A stretch of 64,000 nucleotides of DNA from assembly GCA_963756975.1 (NCBI GenBank), contig CAVWPS010000002.1, forward strand, positions 1,984,001-2,048,000, read 5' to 3'. The notes beneath the pieces were generated by a model that searched no databases, was not told where the DNA came from, and worked only from the letters and a program-made list of their open reading frames with translations. Of this stretch, positions 53,311 to 61,792 are shown one piece after another (positions within the stretch are counted from its first letter, which is position 1; each line of letters begins with the position of its first letter). The DNA is from CAVRQM01 sp963756975 (GTDB lineage Bacteria; Pseudomonadota; Alphaproteobacteria; Acetobacterales; Acetobacteraceae). The position numbers were made by a program, and so were the translations under genes.

Positions 53311-55098
53311 CTACGCCGCCTCCGCCATCACCGGCCGCAGCGTCTCGACCGGCTCCGCCTGCTGGGCCCGGAGCAGGTCGCGATACGGACCGGCGCGGTG
53401 CGCCAGTTCGAACGGCGAGCCGTCGTCGACCACGCGCCCGTCGGACATCACGACGATCCGGTCGAACCGGCTCAGCGTGCTCAGCCGGTGGGCGATGGCC
53501 ACGACAGTCCGGCCCTCCATCAGCGTGTCGAGTGCGGCCTGGATATGCGCCTCGCTCTCGCTGTCGAGCGCGCTGGTCGCCTCGTCCAGCAGCAGGATCG
53601 GCGAGTCCTTCAGCAGGGCGCGCGCGATGGCGAGCCGCTGGCGCTGGCCGCCCGACAGCTTGCTGCCGCGATCGCCCACGACCGTGTCGTAGCCCTCCGG
53701 CAGGGCGGCGATGAAGTCCTCGCAGCGCGCCATCCGGGCGGCGCGCCGCACGTCGGCCTCGCTCGCGTCGGGGCGGGCGTAGCGGATGTTTTCCATCACC
53801 GAGCGGTGGAACATCGACACGTCCTGCGGCACCACGGAGACGATCGCGCGCAGGCTTTTCTGCGTCAGCGTGGCGATGTCCTGCCCGTCGATCGCGACCT
53901 CGCCGGAGCCGACCGGGTAGAATCGCTGCAACAGCGCCAGCACCGTCGACTTGCCGGCGCCCGACGCGCCGACCAGCCCGACCCGCTGTCCCGGCTCGAT
54001 CACCAGATCGACGCCGCGCAGCACCGGCGCGCGGCCGGGGTAGCCGAACACCACGTCGCGGAACTCGATCCTGCCATGGGCATCGGAGCGCAATTCGATC
54101 GCGGACGGCGCGTCCGGCAGGCCATGCGGCTCGAGCAGGGCCGAGATCGCCTCCTCCAGCCGCGCCACATGCTGCGTCAGATCGACCAAGGCGACAGCGA
54201 GATCACGCGTCCCGTGCAGGACAGTGAAGCCGAGCGCCGCGATCAGCATCAGGTCGCCGGGCGACGCGCGGCCGTGCTGCCACATCACCACACCCCACGC
54301 GAGCAACCCGCCGCACAGCAGCGCCGTGACGCCGGCATGGATCAGCCGTAGCCGCTCCAGGTAGATCAGGCTGCGGCGGCGGGCGCCCATCTCGGTCGCG
54401 ATGCGCTCGCCGACGCGGGCATGCTCGCGCAACGTCGCCCCGAAGGCGCGCACGACGCCGATGTTGCCGATGATGTCGACCAGTTCGCCGTCGACGCCCG
54501 CCGCCTGCCCCGCATAGGCCCGGTGCAGCGGCGCCCCGCGCTTCGCGAGACCGTAGATCAGGAAGGCCAGGACGAGGCTCACCCCGGCGAGGAACACCGC
54601 CATCCACGGGTTCACGGTCGTGATCAGCCCGATCGCGACCAAGACGGCGACACTCGGCGGCAGCACGTTCCAGGTGGTGGTGGTCTCGATCTGGAAGATC
54701 GCGTTGCTGGTCGCCGTGATCCGGCCGGCCAGCGTGCCGGGCAGGCGCTCCGCGAAATAGGCCGGCGCGTGGCCGCACAGATGCCCGAACAGGTCGCCGC
54801 GCACGTCGCCGGTGACCTTGACGAAGGCGCGCGCGGCCATCCAGCCGCCGATCCGCCACGTCAGGTTATCGGCCAGGATCAACCCGGCCAGCACCGCGAA
54901 CGCGCCCCAGACCGCTGTCCCGGCGGCGGGCCCGTGCGAGACGACGTCGACCAGCCGTTTCATGCCGTACTGGGTGCAGGTTGCCGCGAGCACCGCGAGC
55001 ACGACCGAGACCACCACGACCGCGTGTTGGCGCGGGTGGCGGCCGACATAGTGCAGAACGAAACGAAGCGGCCGCGTGCGGAGGGCCAGGGGTGGCAT
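53311..55098 (-). CDS. ABC exporter (fused permease-ATPase, MsbA-like)
   Basis: Half-transporter of 595 residues. The six-helix export domain occupies about residues 20-310 (VVVVSVVLAVLAATCTQYGM first). The ATPase has Walker A GASGAGKSTVLALLQRF near 383-399, the signature LSGGQRQRLAIARALL, and Walker B ILLLDEATSALDSESE. Relatives export lipids, glycans or peptides. It differs from the NdvA-like protein at 32.8 kb. No biosynthetic gene adjoins it except a divergent GT4, so the substrate is open. Confidence 0.88.
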   Translation of the reverse strand: MPPLALRTRPLRFVLHYVGRHPRQHAVVVVSVVLAVLAATCTQYGMKRLVDVVSHGPAAGTAVWGAFAVLAGLILADNLTWRIGGWMAARAFVKVTGDVRGDLFGHLCGHAPAYFAERLPGTLAGRITATSNAIFQIETTTTWNVLPPSVAVLVAIGLITTVNPWMAVFLAGVSLVLAFLIYGLAKRGAPLHRAYAGQAAGVDGELVDIIGNIGVVRAFGATLREHARVGERIATEMGARRRSLIYLERLRLIHAGVTALLCGGLLAWGVVMWQHGRASPGDLMLIAALGFTVLHGTRDLAVALVDLTQHVARLEEAISALLEPHGLPDAPSAIELRSDAHGRIEFRDVVFGYPGRAPVLRGVDLVIEPGQRVGLVGASGAGKSTVLALLQRFYPVGSGEVAIDGQDIATLTQKSLRAIVSVVPQDVSMFHRSVMENIRYARPDASEADVRRAARMARCEDFIAALPEGYDTVVGDRGSKLSGGQRQRLAIARALLKDSPILLLDEATSALDSESEAHIQAALDTLMEGRTVVAIAHRLSTLSRFDRIVVMSDGRVVDDGSPFELAHRAGPYRDLLRAQQAEPVETLRPVMAEAA

Positions 55099-55367
55099 GG
55101 ATCATCGCCTTCGGTGGTCGGGGGAGCGCGGAAGATCGAATGCCAATAAGGCCCAAATAGGGCGGCGCGGACGACAAAACCGCCATTTCGCGCACTCGCT
55201 TTCTTGTCATCGCAAGTGTCACGCGATCGGCGCGCCTCGGCCCCCTTTTCGCCATGTTCGGTTCCTAATCGGATCATGTCGGGCGGTCCGAACATCTGTG
55301 ACATCGCCGATGCCTTTATGCCGAGCCTTTTTTCTGCTGGACGCCCAACCCAAAGGATCCCGCGCCG
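55099..55367. other. Divergent intergenic region upstream of ABC exporter and GT4
   Basis: About 270 bases with no convincing gene. It is less GC-biased around 55140-55220 (on the plus strand CCAATAAGGCCCAAATAGGG) and near 55300-55345, where promoters for the two divergent genes are expected. I see no clear consensus boxes or repeats. Confidence 0.4.
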
Positions 55368-56438
55368 ATGCGTATCGCCCAAATCGCGCCGTTGTTCGAA
55401 GCCGTGCCGCCGAAGCTGTATGGCGGGACGGAGCGTGTCGTCTCCGCGCTGACCGAGGAACTGGTCGGCATGGGCCATGACGTGACCCTATTCGCCAGCG
55501 GCGACAGCGTGACCTCGGCGACCCTGCACGCGCTCCGGCCGGAGGCGCTACGCCTCGACCCCAGTATCCGCGATTGGGTGAGCTGCGTGATGCACCAGGT
55601 CGAGACGGTGCGCCGGCACTCCCACGAGTTCGACGTGATGCATTTCCACATCGACTATTTCCCGAACTCGGTGATGGCGCGGCAATCGACCCCGTTCCTG
55701 ACCACGATCCACGGCCGCCTCGACCTGCCGGAGTTCGCGCCGACCTACCGCATGTTCCCCGAAGTGCCGCTGGTCTCGATCAGCAACAACCAGCGCAAGC
55801 CGCTGCAGGACCTCGGCTGGGTCCGCACCGTGCTGCACGGGATGCCGGAGGACCGTCTCCGCCCGACCACGCTCGTGCCCGCGCAGGGCGAGGACGCCTA
55901 TTTCGCGTTCCTCGGCCGGATCTCGCCCGAGAAGGGGATCGAGGCCGCGATCCGGATCGCCGGGCAGGCCGGGGTCAAGCTGAAGGTCGCGGCCAAGGTC
56001 GACGTCGCCGACCGCGCCTATTTCGAGAGTGCGGTGCAGCCGCTGCTCGCGACCGCCAACGTCGAGTTCATCGGCGAGATCAACGACGCGCAGAAGCCGG
56101 CCTTCCTGTCGAACGCGCTCGCCCTGCTGTTCCCGATCGACTGGCCGGAGCCGTTCGGCCTGGTGATGATCGAGGCGATGGCGTGCGGCTGCCCGGTGAT
56201 CGCGCGCCGTCGCGGCTCGGTGCCCGAGGTGATGGAGGACGGCGTGACCGGCTTCGTCATCGAGAACGAGGCGGAGGCGGTCGCGGCGATCGGCCAGCTT
56301 CACACGATCGACCGGGCCCACGTCCGCCGCCGGTTCGACGCCCGCTGGACCGCGCGCCGGATGGCCGAGGATTACGTGTCGGTTTACGAGGAGCTGATCG
56401 AGGCCCGCCAGCCGCGCCTGCGCGCCGTCGGCGACTAG
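55368..56438 (+). CDS. Glycosyltransferase family 4
   Basis: GT-B retaining glycosyltransferase of 356 residues. The N-lobe starts MRIAQIAPLFEAVPPKLYGG, the glycine-rich donor region typical of GT4, followed by TERVVSALTEELVGMGHDVT. The C-lobe carries FLGRISPEKGIEAAIRIAGQ and the E-x7-E motif region WPEPFGLVMIEAMACGCPVI. Single gene with its own terminator, so not part of a visible operon. Similar genes are common in acetic-acid-type bacteria near stress functions, but the acceptor is unknown. Confidence 0.9.
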   Translation: MRIAQIAPLFEAVPPKLYGGTERVVSALTEELVGMGHDVTLFASGDSVTSATLHALRPEALRLDPSIRDWVSCVMHQVETVRRHSHEFDVMHFHIDYFPNSVMARQSTPFLTTIHGRLDLPEFAPTYRMFPEVPLVSISNNQRKPLQDLGWVRTVLHGMPEDRLRPTTLVPAQGEDAYFAFLGRISPEKGIEAAIRIAGQAGVKLKVAAKVDVADRAYFESAVQPLLATANVEFIGEINDAQKPAFLSNALALLFPIDWPEPFGLVMIEAMACGCPVIARRRGSVPEVMEDGVTGFVIENEAEAVAAIGQLHTIDRAHVRRRFDARWTARRMAEDYVSVYEELIEARQPRLRAVGD

Positions 56439-56452
56439 TCACGAGCGGCGAG

Positions 56453-56491
56453 CCTCTGGCCGGACGTGCCGCGATCAAATCCGGCCAGAGG
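56453..56491. terminator. Hairpin terminator after GT4 gene
   Basis: Perfect 12-base-pair stem: CCTCTGGCCGGA at 56453-56464 and its complement at 56480-56491, with a 15-base loop, starting 14 bases after the GT4 stop. No T-run follows (GTAAGG). Confidence 0.7.
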
Positions 56492-56573
56492 TAAGGATCT
56501 CGACAGCGGGGACGACACGCGCGCCACGGTTCACCGATCGCAACATTTGGATCGCCGGGTGGACCTAGTGTAA

Positions 56574-56595
56574 CACTTCTGAAAATTCGGGAGTG
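56574..56595. promoter_or_regulatory. Palindromic operator candidate upstream of sorC-type regulator
   Basis: A 22-base dyad starts CACTTCTGAAA and ends TTCGGGAGTG; 16 of 22 positions are symmetric. It lies about 28 bases before the regulator ATG, in a stretch poorer in GC than its surroundings. Suits autoregulation by the SorC protein encoded downstream. Confidence 0.5.
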
Positions 56596-56623
56596 CCACG
56601 ATGTCGCCTGGTCCACTGAAGCG

Positions 56624-57565
56624 ATGACGCGCGAGAGCGACGCCGATCAGATCACCGCGCGGGTGATCTGGTATTACTACGTCGGCAGCCTGACCCAGCA
56701 GGAGATCGCGGACCGGCTCGGCCTGACACGGCTGCGGGTCAACCGAATTATCGGCCAGGCGCGCGCCGACGGCTCGGTCCGGATCGACGTGCGGCTGCCG
56801 CTCCTGGATTGCGCCGCCCTGGCCGCCCAGCTCGTCTCGCGCTTCGGACTGGCCGACGCGGTGGTCGTCCCGACGCTGCCCGACCCGGTCGAAACCCGCC
56901 GCGTCATCGGCGAGGAAACCGGCCTGCTGGTCGACCGCGTCCTCCATGACGGCCAATCGCTCGGCATCGGCTGGGGCCGCACGTTACGCGCGGCGCTTGC
57001 CCGGTTGCCCCGCCGCGCGGGGCCGAGTGCCGCGAGCGGCGTCGTCGGCCTGATGGGCGGGCTGACCCGCGGCTCGGGCATCAACACGTTCGAGGTCTCG
57101 ACCCAGTTCGCCGACGCGCTCGGGGCGGAGTGCTGGTACCTCACCGCACCGCTGTATTGCCCGAGCGAGCATATCCGCCACGATCTGCTGGCCCATGCGG
57201 GCCTCGCCGACGTGATGCGCCGCGCGCGGGAGGTGCAGGTGGCCCTGATCACCTGCGGCGACCTGTCGGACGCCTCGTTGATCGCCTCGCTCGACATGGT
57301 GAAAAGCGAACGCGAGGAGCTGTTGTCCAAGGGCGTGGTCGGCGACCTGCTCGGCCATCTGATCGACGCCGATGGCGGGCTGGTCGACGTCGCGCTGAAC
57401 CGGCAGGTGATGGCGCTCAGCCCCGACGAGCTGTCGCGGGTGCCGGTGTCGATCCTCTCGTCGGGCGGCCTGAACAAGGTCGCGATCATCCGCGCCGCCC
57501 TGTCCGCCCGCTACGTCAACCACCTCGTCACCGATGAGGCTTGCGCGACGGCGCTGCTCGCGTAG
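56624..57565 (+). CDS. SorC/DeoR-type sugar-binding transcriptional regulator
   Basis: Regulator of sugar or polyol use, 313 residues. A helix-turn-helix lies at about residues 18-45 (YYVGSLTQQEIADRLGLTRL, RVNRIIGQARADG). The effector-binding domain, a phosphosugar-isomerase-like fold, follows with GIGWGRTLRAAL and VALITCGDLSDASL, typical of SorC proteins. The next gene, a xylulokinase, starts nine bases after its stop, so it probably senses a pentulose phosphate or a related polyol. A dyad lies just upstream. Confidence 0.9.
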   Translation: MTRESDADQITARVIWYYYVGSLTQQEIADRLGLTRLRVNRIIGQARADGSVRIDVRLPLLDCAALAAQLVSRFGLADAVVVPTLPDPVETRRVIGEETGLLVDRVLHDGQSLGIGWGRTLRAALARLPRRAGPSAASGVVGLMGGLTRGSGINTFEVSTQFADALGAECWYLTAPLYCPSEHIRHDLLAHAGLADVMRRAREVQVALITCGDLSDASLIASLDMVKSEREELLSKGVVGDLLGHLIDADGGLVDVALNRQVMALSPDELSRVPVSILSSGGLNKVAIIRAALSARYVNHLVTDEACATALLA

Positions 57566-57574
57566 AGACCGCGC

Positions 57575-59035
57575 ATGGCATTCCTCGGGCTCGATATCGG
57601 CACGTCTGGCGTCAAGGCGGTGCTGCTGGACGACAGGCAAACGGTGCTGGCGCAGGCCAGCGCGCCGCTCGATGCGCAACGGCCGAAGGCGCTTTGGTCG
57701 GAGCAGGATCCGCAATCCTGGTGGGACGCGACGCAGGCCGTGGTGGCCCGGCTGCGCGACCATCCGGCATGGGCCGGGCTGCGCGCGATCGGGCTGTCCG
57801 GGCAGATGCACGGCGCGACTCTGCTGGGCGATGCGGGGCAGGTGCTGCGCCCGGCGATCCTGTGGAACGACGGCCGCAGCGCCGCGCAATGCGCCGAACT
57901 GACGCGCCGCGTGCCCGACCTCGCGGTTCGCGCCGGCAACATCGCCATGCCGGGCTTCACCGCCCCCAAACTGCTGTGGGTCGCCGAACACGAGCCCGAT
58001 GTGTTCGCGGCAACGCGCCACGTGCTGCTGCCGAAGGATTACGTGCGCTTGCGGATGACCGGCGTGATGGCGAGCGACATGTCCGACGCCTCCGGCACGC
58101 TCTGGCTCGACGTGTCCCGGCGCGAATGGGACGACACGCTGCTGGAGGCGACCGGCCTGTCGCGCGAGAACATGCCGGCGCTGGTCGAGGGCTCGGCGGT
58201 GTCGGCCCGGCTCGATGCCGCGACGGCCGCAGCCTGGGGTTTGTCGCGCGACGTCGTGGTCGCGGGCGGCGGCGGGGACAACGCGGCGTCGGCGGTCGGC
58301 ATCGGTGCCACCCGCGCCGGCGAAGGCTTCCTGTCGCTCGGCACGTCCGGCGTCCTGTTCGCCGTCACCGACCGCTACGTCCACGCGCCCGAGCGCACGA
58401 TGCACGCCTTCTGCCACGCGCTGCCCGGCCGCTGGCACGCGATGTCGGTCCACCTGTCCGCCGCCGCCGCCCTGTCATGGGTCGCGTCCCTGGTCGGGGC
58501 GGGCGACATCGCGGCCCTGCTCGATGAGGTCGAGGCGTGGGCCGCCGATCCGCGCCACCGGGCCGAGGCGCCGATCTTCCTGCCGTACCTGTCCGGCGAG
58601 CGGACGCCGCACAACGATCCGGAGGCGAGCGGCCTGTTCGCCGGCCTGCGGATGGATCACGGGCGGGAGGCGCTGGTGTACGCCGTGCTCGAGGGCGTCG
58701 GTTTCGCGTTCGCCGACGGGTTGCAGGTGCTGGCGGATTCCGGGGCCGCGCCGACCAGTTGCCTGCTGGTCGGCGGCGGGGCGCGCAGCGCGTTCTGGGC
58801 GCAGCTGCTGGCCGATGTGGTGGGCCTCGATCTATCGCTCCCGGCGGGGGCGGAGGCGGGTGCCGCGTTCGGCGCGGCCCGTCTGGCGATGCTGGCCGCC
58901 GGCGGTGACGAGGCGAGCGTCTGCGCGCGTCCGCCGATCGAGCGGCATTTCGTCCCCCGCCCGGATCGTGCCGAGACGGCGAGGCTCACGCGGTTCCGGG
59001 CGTTGTACCGGGGGGAACGCGAGGCCCGCGCCTAA
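57575..59035 (+). CDS. xylB: Xylulokinase
   Basis: FGGY-family kinase phosphorylating D-xylulose to the 5-phosphate. The 486-residue product begins MAFLGLDIGTSGVKAVLLDD, the phosphate-binding start. GLSGQMHGATLLGDAGQVLR is the substrate-side motif with the catalytic aspartate later in GGGGDNAASAVGIG, and the second FGGY block is VGGGARSAFWAQLLADVVGL. The product enters the pentose phosphate route coded elsewhere in the window (tkt). Its stop overlaps the following SDR ATG by one base. Confidence 0.93.
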   Translation: MAFLGLDIGTSGVKAVLLDDRQTVLAQASAPLDAQRPKALWSEQDPQSWWDATQAVVARLRDHPAWAGLRAIGLSGQMHGATLLGDAGQVLRPAILWNDGRSAAQCAELTRRVPDLAVRAGNIAMPGFTAPKLLWVAEHEPDVFAATRHVLLPKDYVRLRMTGVMASDMSDASGTLWLDVSRREWDDTLLEATGLSRENMPALVEGSAVSARLDAATAAAWGLSRDVVVAGGGGDNAASAVGIGATRAGEGFLSLGTSGVLFAVTDRYVHAPERTMHAFCHALPGRWHAMSVHLSAAAALSWVASLVGAGDIAALLDEVEAWAADPRHRAEAPIFLPYLSGERTPHNDPEASGLFAGLRMDHGREALVYAVLEGVGFAFADGLQVLADSGAAPTSCLLVGGGARSAFWAQLLADVVGLDLSLPAGAEAGAAFGAARLAMLAAGGDEASVCARPPIERHFVPRPDRAETARLTRFRALYRGEREARA

Positions 59036-59808
59036 TGGCCCGCGTTTTCATCACCGGCTCGTCGACCGGGCTGGGCTTGATGACCGGGCAGCTTCTGGCC
59101 GAACAGGGCCACGCCGTCGTGCTGCACGGCCGCGATGAGCAGCGGTCCGGCGACGCGCGCCGGGAATTGCCCAGGGCGGAGGCCGTCGTGACTGGCGACC
59201 TGTCAACCGTTCGCGGCGCGAAAACCGTCGCCGAACAGGTCAACGCGCTCGGCCGGTTCGACGCGATCATCCACAATGCCGGGGTCGGCTACCGCGAGGC
59301 GACGCGGAACGAGACCGAGGACGGCGTGCCGCTGGTGTTCGCGGTCAACGTGTTGGCCCCTTACATCCTGACCGCGCTGATCGAGCGCCCGGACCGGTTG
59401 GTCTATCTGAGCTCCGGCATGCACCACGGGGCCGACGCGAACCTCGACGACCTGTTCTGGACGCGCCGACGCTGGGCCGGTTCGACCGCGTATGCCGAGA
59501 GCAAGCTGCTGGATGTGCTGCTCGCCTTCGCCGCCGCCCGGCGCTGGCCGGGTACCGTGTCGACGGCGCTCGAACCGGGCTGGGTGCCGACGCGCATGGG
59601 TGGCGCGGGCGCGCCGGACGACATGGATCAGGCGCACCGCACGCAGGCTTGGCTCGCCGTGTCGGACGATGCGGCCGCGCGGGCGACCGGCGAGTATTTC
59701 TTCCATCTGCGCCGCAAGCCCGCGAACCCGCAGGCGCGGGACCGGGCAGTTCAGGACCGTGTACTGGACGCCTGCGAACGAGTGTCGTCGGTGCGCTGGC
59801 CGGACTAG
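59035..59808 (+). CDS. SDR family oxidoreductase
   Basis: Short-chain dehydrogenase of 257 residues. The cofactor motif is TGSSTGLGLMTGQLL at residues 7-21. HNAGVGYREATRN replaces the usual NNAG motif, SSGMHHG holds the catalytic serine, and AYAESKLLDVLLAF contains the YxxxK pair. It is closest to the WW-domain oxidoreductase or protochlorophyllide-reductase-like branch, rather than to polyol dehydrogenases. It is translationally coupled to xylB, but whether it handles a sugar is uncertain. It converges with the anti-sigma gene. Confidence 0.85.
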   Translation: MARVFITGSSTGLGLMTGQLLAEQGHAVVLHGRDEQRSGDARRELPRAEAVVTGDLSTVRGAKTVAEQVNALGRFDAIIHNAGVGYREATRNETEDGVPLVFAVNVLAPYILTALIERPDRLVYLSSGMHHGADANLDDLFWTRRRWAGSTAYAESKLLDVLLAFAAARRWPGTVSTALEPGWVPTRMGGAGAPDDMDQAHRTQAWLAVSDDAAARATGEYFFHLRRKPANPQARDRAVQDRVLDACERVSSVRWPD

Positions 59809-60659
59809 CCTCCGGCGCTGAACCGCCCCTGCAGGAGGACCGGTCCAGGGCGGCTTCGGCTGGACTTGCCGGCGGGCTCGGCCGTCACGATCGCCAGATC
59901 CCCGTCGCCGACCGTCTCCGACAGATCGAGGATGCCGCCGGACCGGCCGATGCGTCCGACCAGGATCGGCGTCCGCTCCGACCGGGGTTGCACCCAGATC
60001 CCGAGTTCGCTGCCCGCCGGAACGGCCAGCGGACGCACCGCGTCGACCCGCAGCAGAAACGCGCCGAGCACCGACACGCGCATCTCCGGCCGGCCCGCGA
60101 CGGCGGGCCCGGCCGGATCGAGCGTCGCGGTCCGGTCGATCGGCGGAGAGAGGGCGGCCGGGGCCGCGACCGGGGTAAGCCGGGTCGTCGCGGCGACCGC
60201 GCGGATCGCCCGTGGGGGCAGCGTCGGCGACACCTCGGTGATCGGCGGCTTTTTGTCGTCCAGCACGCCGCCGTACATCAGGACCGCGGCACCGGCGGCG
60301 GCCAGCACCGCCACGACAGCGATCCCGGCCAGCAGCCGCGAACGGCCACGTGCGGCGGCCGGCTGCCGTTTCGGCACAGCGACGGGAACCACCGTCTCCG
60401 CCGCCGCCGGCTTGGCCGGTGCGACGCCGAGTTCGCTCGCGATCCGCAGCCACAACGCCGGGGTCGGTGCCACCGGAGCCGCCAGCGCGGTCAACGGCTC
60501 GAGCCGCTCGCTCCATTCGGTGACCCGCCGGGCCAGCGTCGGGTCGCGCGCGGCCCGTTCGCCGAAATCGCGCGCCGCCCCGTCGTCGAGCAGACCGAGC
60601 AGGAACTCGGCCGCCAGAATGTCGGGCTCGACCGTCGGCCGTGTCGCGGTTTCGCTCAT
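59805..60659 (-). CDS. RskA-like anti-sigma factor
   Basis: Membrane-bound inhibitor of the adjacent ECF sigma factor. The cytoplasmic anti-sigma part (residues 1-95) begins SETATRPTVEPDILAAEFLL, with a WTEWSERL-like helix (VTEWSERLEPLTALAAPVAP). One transmembrane helix is at about 108-128 (LLAGIAVVAVLAAAGAAVLM), and a periplasmic RskA domain ends the protein (GAFLLRVDAVRPLAVPAGSE, GILDLSETVGDGDLAIV). The product has 284 residues. Its ATG overlaps the sigma stop (ATGA), the usual order for SigK-RskA pairs. Confidence 0.88.
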   Translation of the reverse strand: MSETATRPTVEPDILAAEFLLGLLDDGAARDFGERAARDPTLARRVTEWSERLEPLTALAAPVAPTPALWLRIASELGVAPAKPAAAETVVPVAVPKRQPAAARGRSRLLAGIAVVAVLAAAGAAVLMYGGVLDDKKPPITEVSPTLPPRAIRAVAATTRLTPVAAPAALSPPIDRTATLDPAGPAVAGRPEMRVSVLGAFLLRVDAVRPLAVPAGSELGIWVQPRSERTPILVGRIGRSGGILDLSETVGDGDLAIVTAEPAGKSSRSRPGPVLLQGRFSAGG

Positions 60660-61190
60660 GATCCGAAACACTGCCGCAAATCGCCGAGCGAGCGGCGGAC
60701 CAGCGATGTCAGCGTCTCGACCGGAACCTGCTCCCGCTCGGCGATCTGGCGATGGCTCATGCCGTCGAGATACGCCGCCGTCAGCGCCACCCGCGCCCGT
60801 GGATCGAGCTTTTGCAGGCACCCGTGCAGCGGCGACATCGGCGTCGGATGCAGGCTGGCGCCGATCGGCCGGCCGCTCCCGCATCGCGTCGAGCGCGCGG
60901 AACCGGGTCAGCGTGGTCAGCCAGGCGGCGACCGAACCGTCGCGCGGATCGAACTGCCCGGCATCCTGCCAGACAGCCAGAAACACGTCGTGCAGCACGG
61001 TCTCGGCCGCACCGGCGTCCCCGGTGATCCGCATGGCGAGGCCCTTCAGCCGCGCGGCCTGCATCCGGTAGAGATCGTGCAACGCAGCCGCGTCCCGTGC
61101 CGCGCATCGCGTCACCAACGAGGCGAGATCCTCGCCGTCCGGCACCGGTGAACCCGGTGCGGCGGACGGCAGCGGAGCGATCTGGCTCAA
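60656..61190 (-). pseudogene. ECF RNA polymerase sigma factor, frameshifted by one base
   Basis: Sigma-70 family ECF factor. Region 2 is seen as LYRMQAARLKGLAMRITGDA, then AAETVLHDVFLAVWQDAGQF and TLTRFRALDAMRERP. Region 4 is in another frame: CLQKLDPRARVALTAAYLDG, MSHRQIAEREQVPVETLTSL, RRSLGDLRQCF. The break falls between 60845 and 60880; total length is one base over a whole number of codons, so one base is extra. The TTG start at 61190 overlaps the grxD stop (TTGA). If the indel is real the sigma factor lacks its DNA -35 recognition domain. Confidence 0.85.
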
Positions 61191-61522
61191 GCGGCCTGGT
61201 GGGCGACCTGCTTGACGTCGAGCAGGGTCGCGAGCTCACCGGACTGATACATCTCGGTGATGATGTCGCAGCCGCCGACGAACTCGCCCTTGACGTAGAG
61301 CTGCGGCACGGTCGGCCAGTTGCTGAACTGCTTGATGCCGTCGCGCAGGCCGGGTTCTTCCAGCACGTTCGCGGTCGCGAACGGCACGCCCATGTGGGTC
61401 AGGATCTGAACCACGCGCGCCGAGAAGCCGCACTGCGGGAACATCGCCGTGCCCTTCATGTAGAGCATGACGGGGTTGGCGGTGATCTCGGCCTGGATAC
61501 GCTCCTGGATCGGCGTGCTCAT
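61187..61522 (-). CDS. grxD: Monothiol CGFS glutaredoxin (Grx4 family)
   Basis: Iron-sulfur cluster carrier and iron-handling partner of BolA. The 111-residue protein has the monothiol motif CGFS at residues 31-34 in AMFPQCGFSARVV, the glutathione-site stretch NWPTVPQLYVKGEFVGGCDI, and the starting IQERIQAEITANPVMLYMKG. The ATG overlaps the bolA stop (ATGA). The bolA-grxD pair is a common arrangement for the [2Fe-2S] Grx4-BolA complex. Confidence 0.96.
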   Translation of the reverse strand: MSTPIQERIQAEITANPVMLYMKGTAMFPQCGFSARVVQILTHMGVPFATANVLEEPGLRDGIKQFSNWPTVPQLYVKGEFVGGCDIITEMYQSGELATLLDVKQVAHQAA

Positions 61523-61776
61523 GGTATGGAGTCCTGTGTGTTGAGTTCGGGGACGGAGGTTTGCAGCGCCAATGCGTGCAACTCGCCCCCCATGCGGCCG
61601 CGCAATGCGGCGTAGACCAGTTGATGCTGCTGGACGCGAGACTTGCCGCGAAACGCCTCGCTGACGACGGTCGCGGCGTAATGGTCGCCGTCGCCGACCA
61701 GATCCTCGATCGTGACGTGCGCGTCCGGTAGGCCGGCACGGATCAATGCCTCGATCTCGGGTCCTGCCATCGCCAT
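61519..61776 (-). CDS. bolA: BolA family protein
   Basis: Small partner of CGFS glutaredoxin in iron-sulfur cluster transfer. The 85-residue product has VTIEDLVGDGDHYAATVVSE at about residues 19-38, the [H] loop, and QHQLVYAALRGRMGGELHAL, the C-terminal BolA signature with the cluster-ligand histidine near residue 73. I chose the ATG at 61776 because AGGAGG at 61785-61790 lies eight bases upstream; the longer frame to 61863 is purL shadow. Confidence 0.93.
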   Translation of the reverse strand: MAMAGPEIEALIRAGLPDAHVTIEDLVGDGDHYAATVVSEAFRGKSRVQQHQLVYAALRGRMGGELHALALQTSVPELNTQDSIP

Positions 61777-61792
61777 TGCGGCCGCCTCCTGG

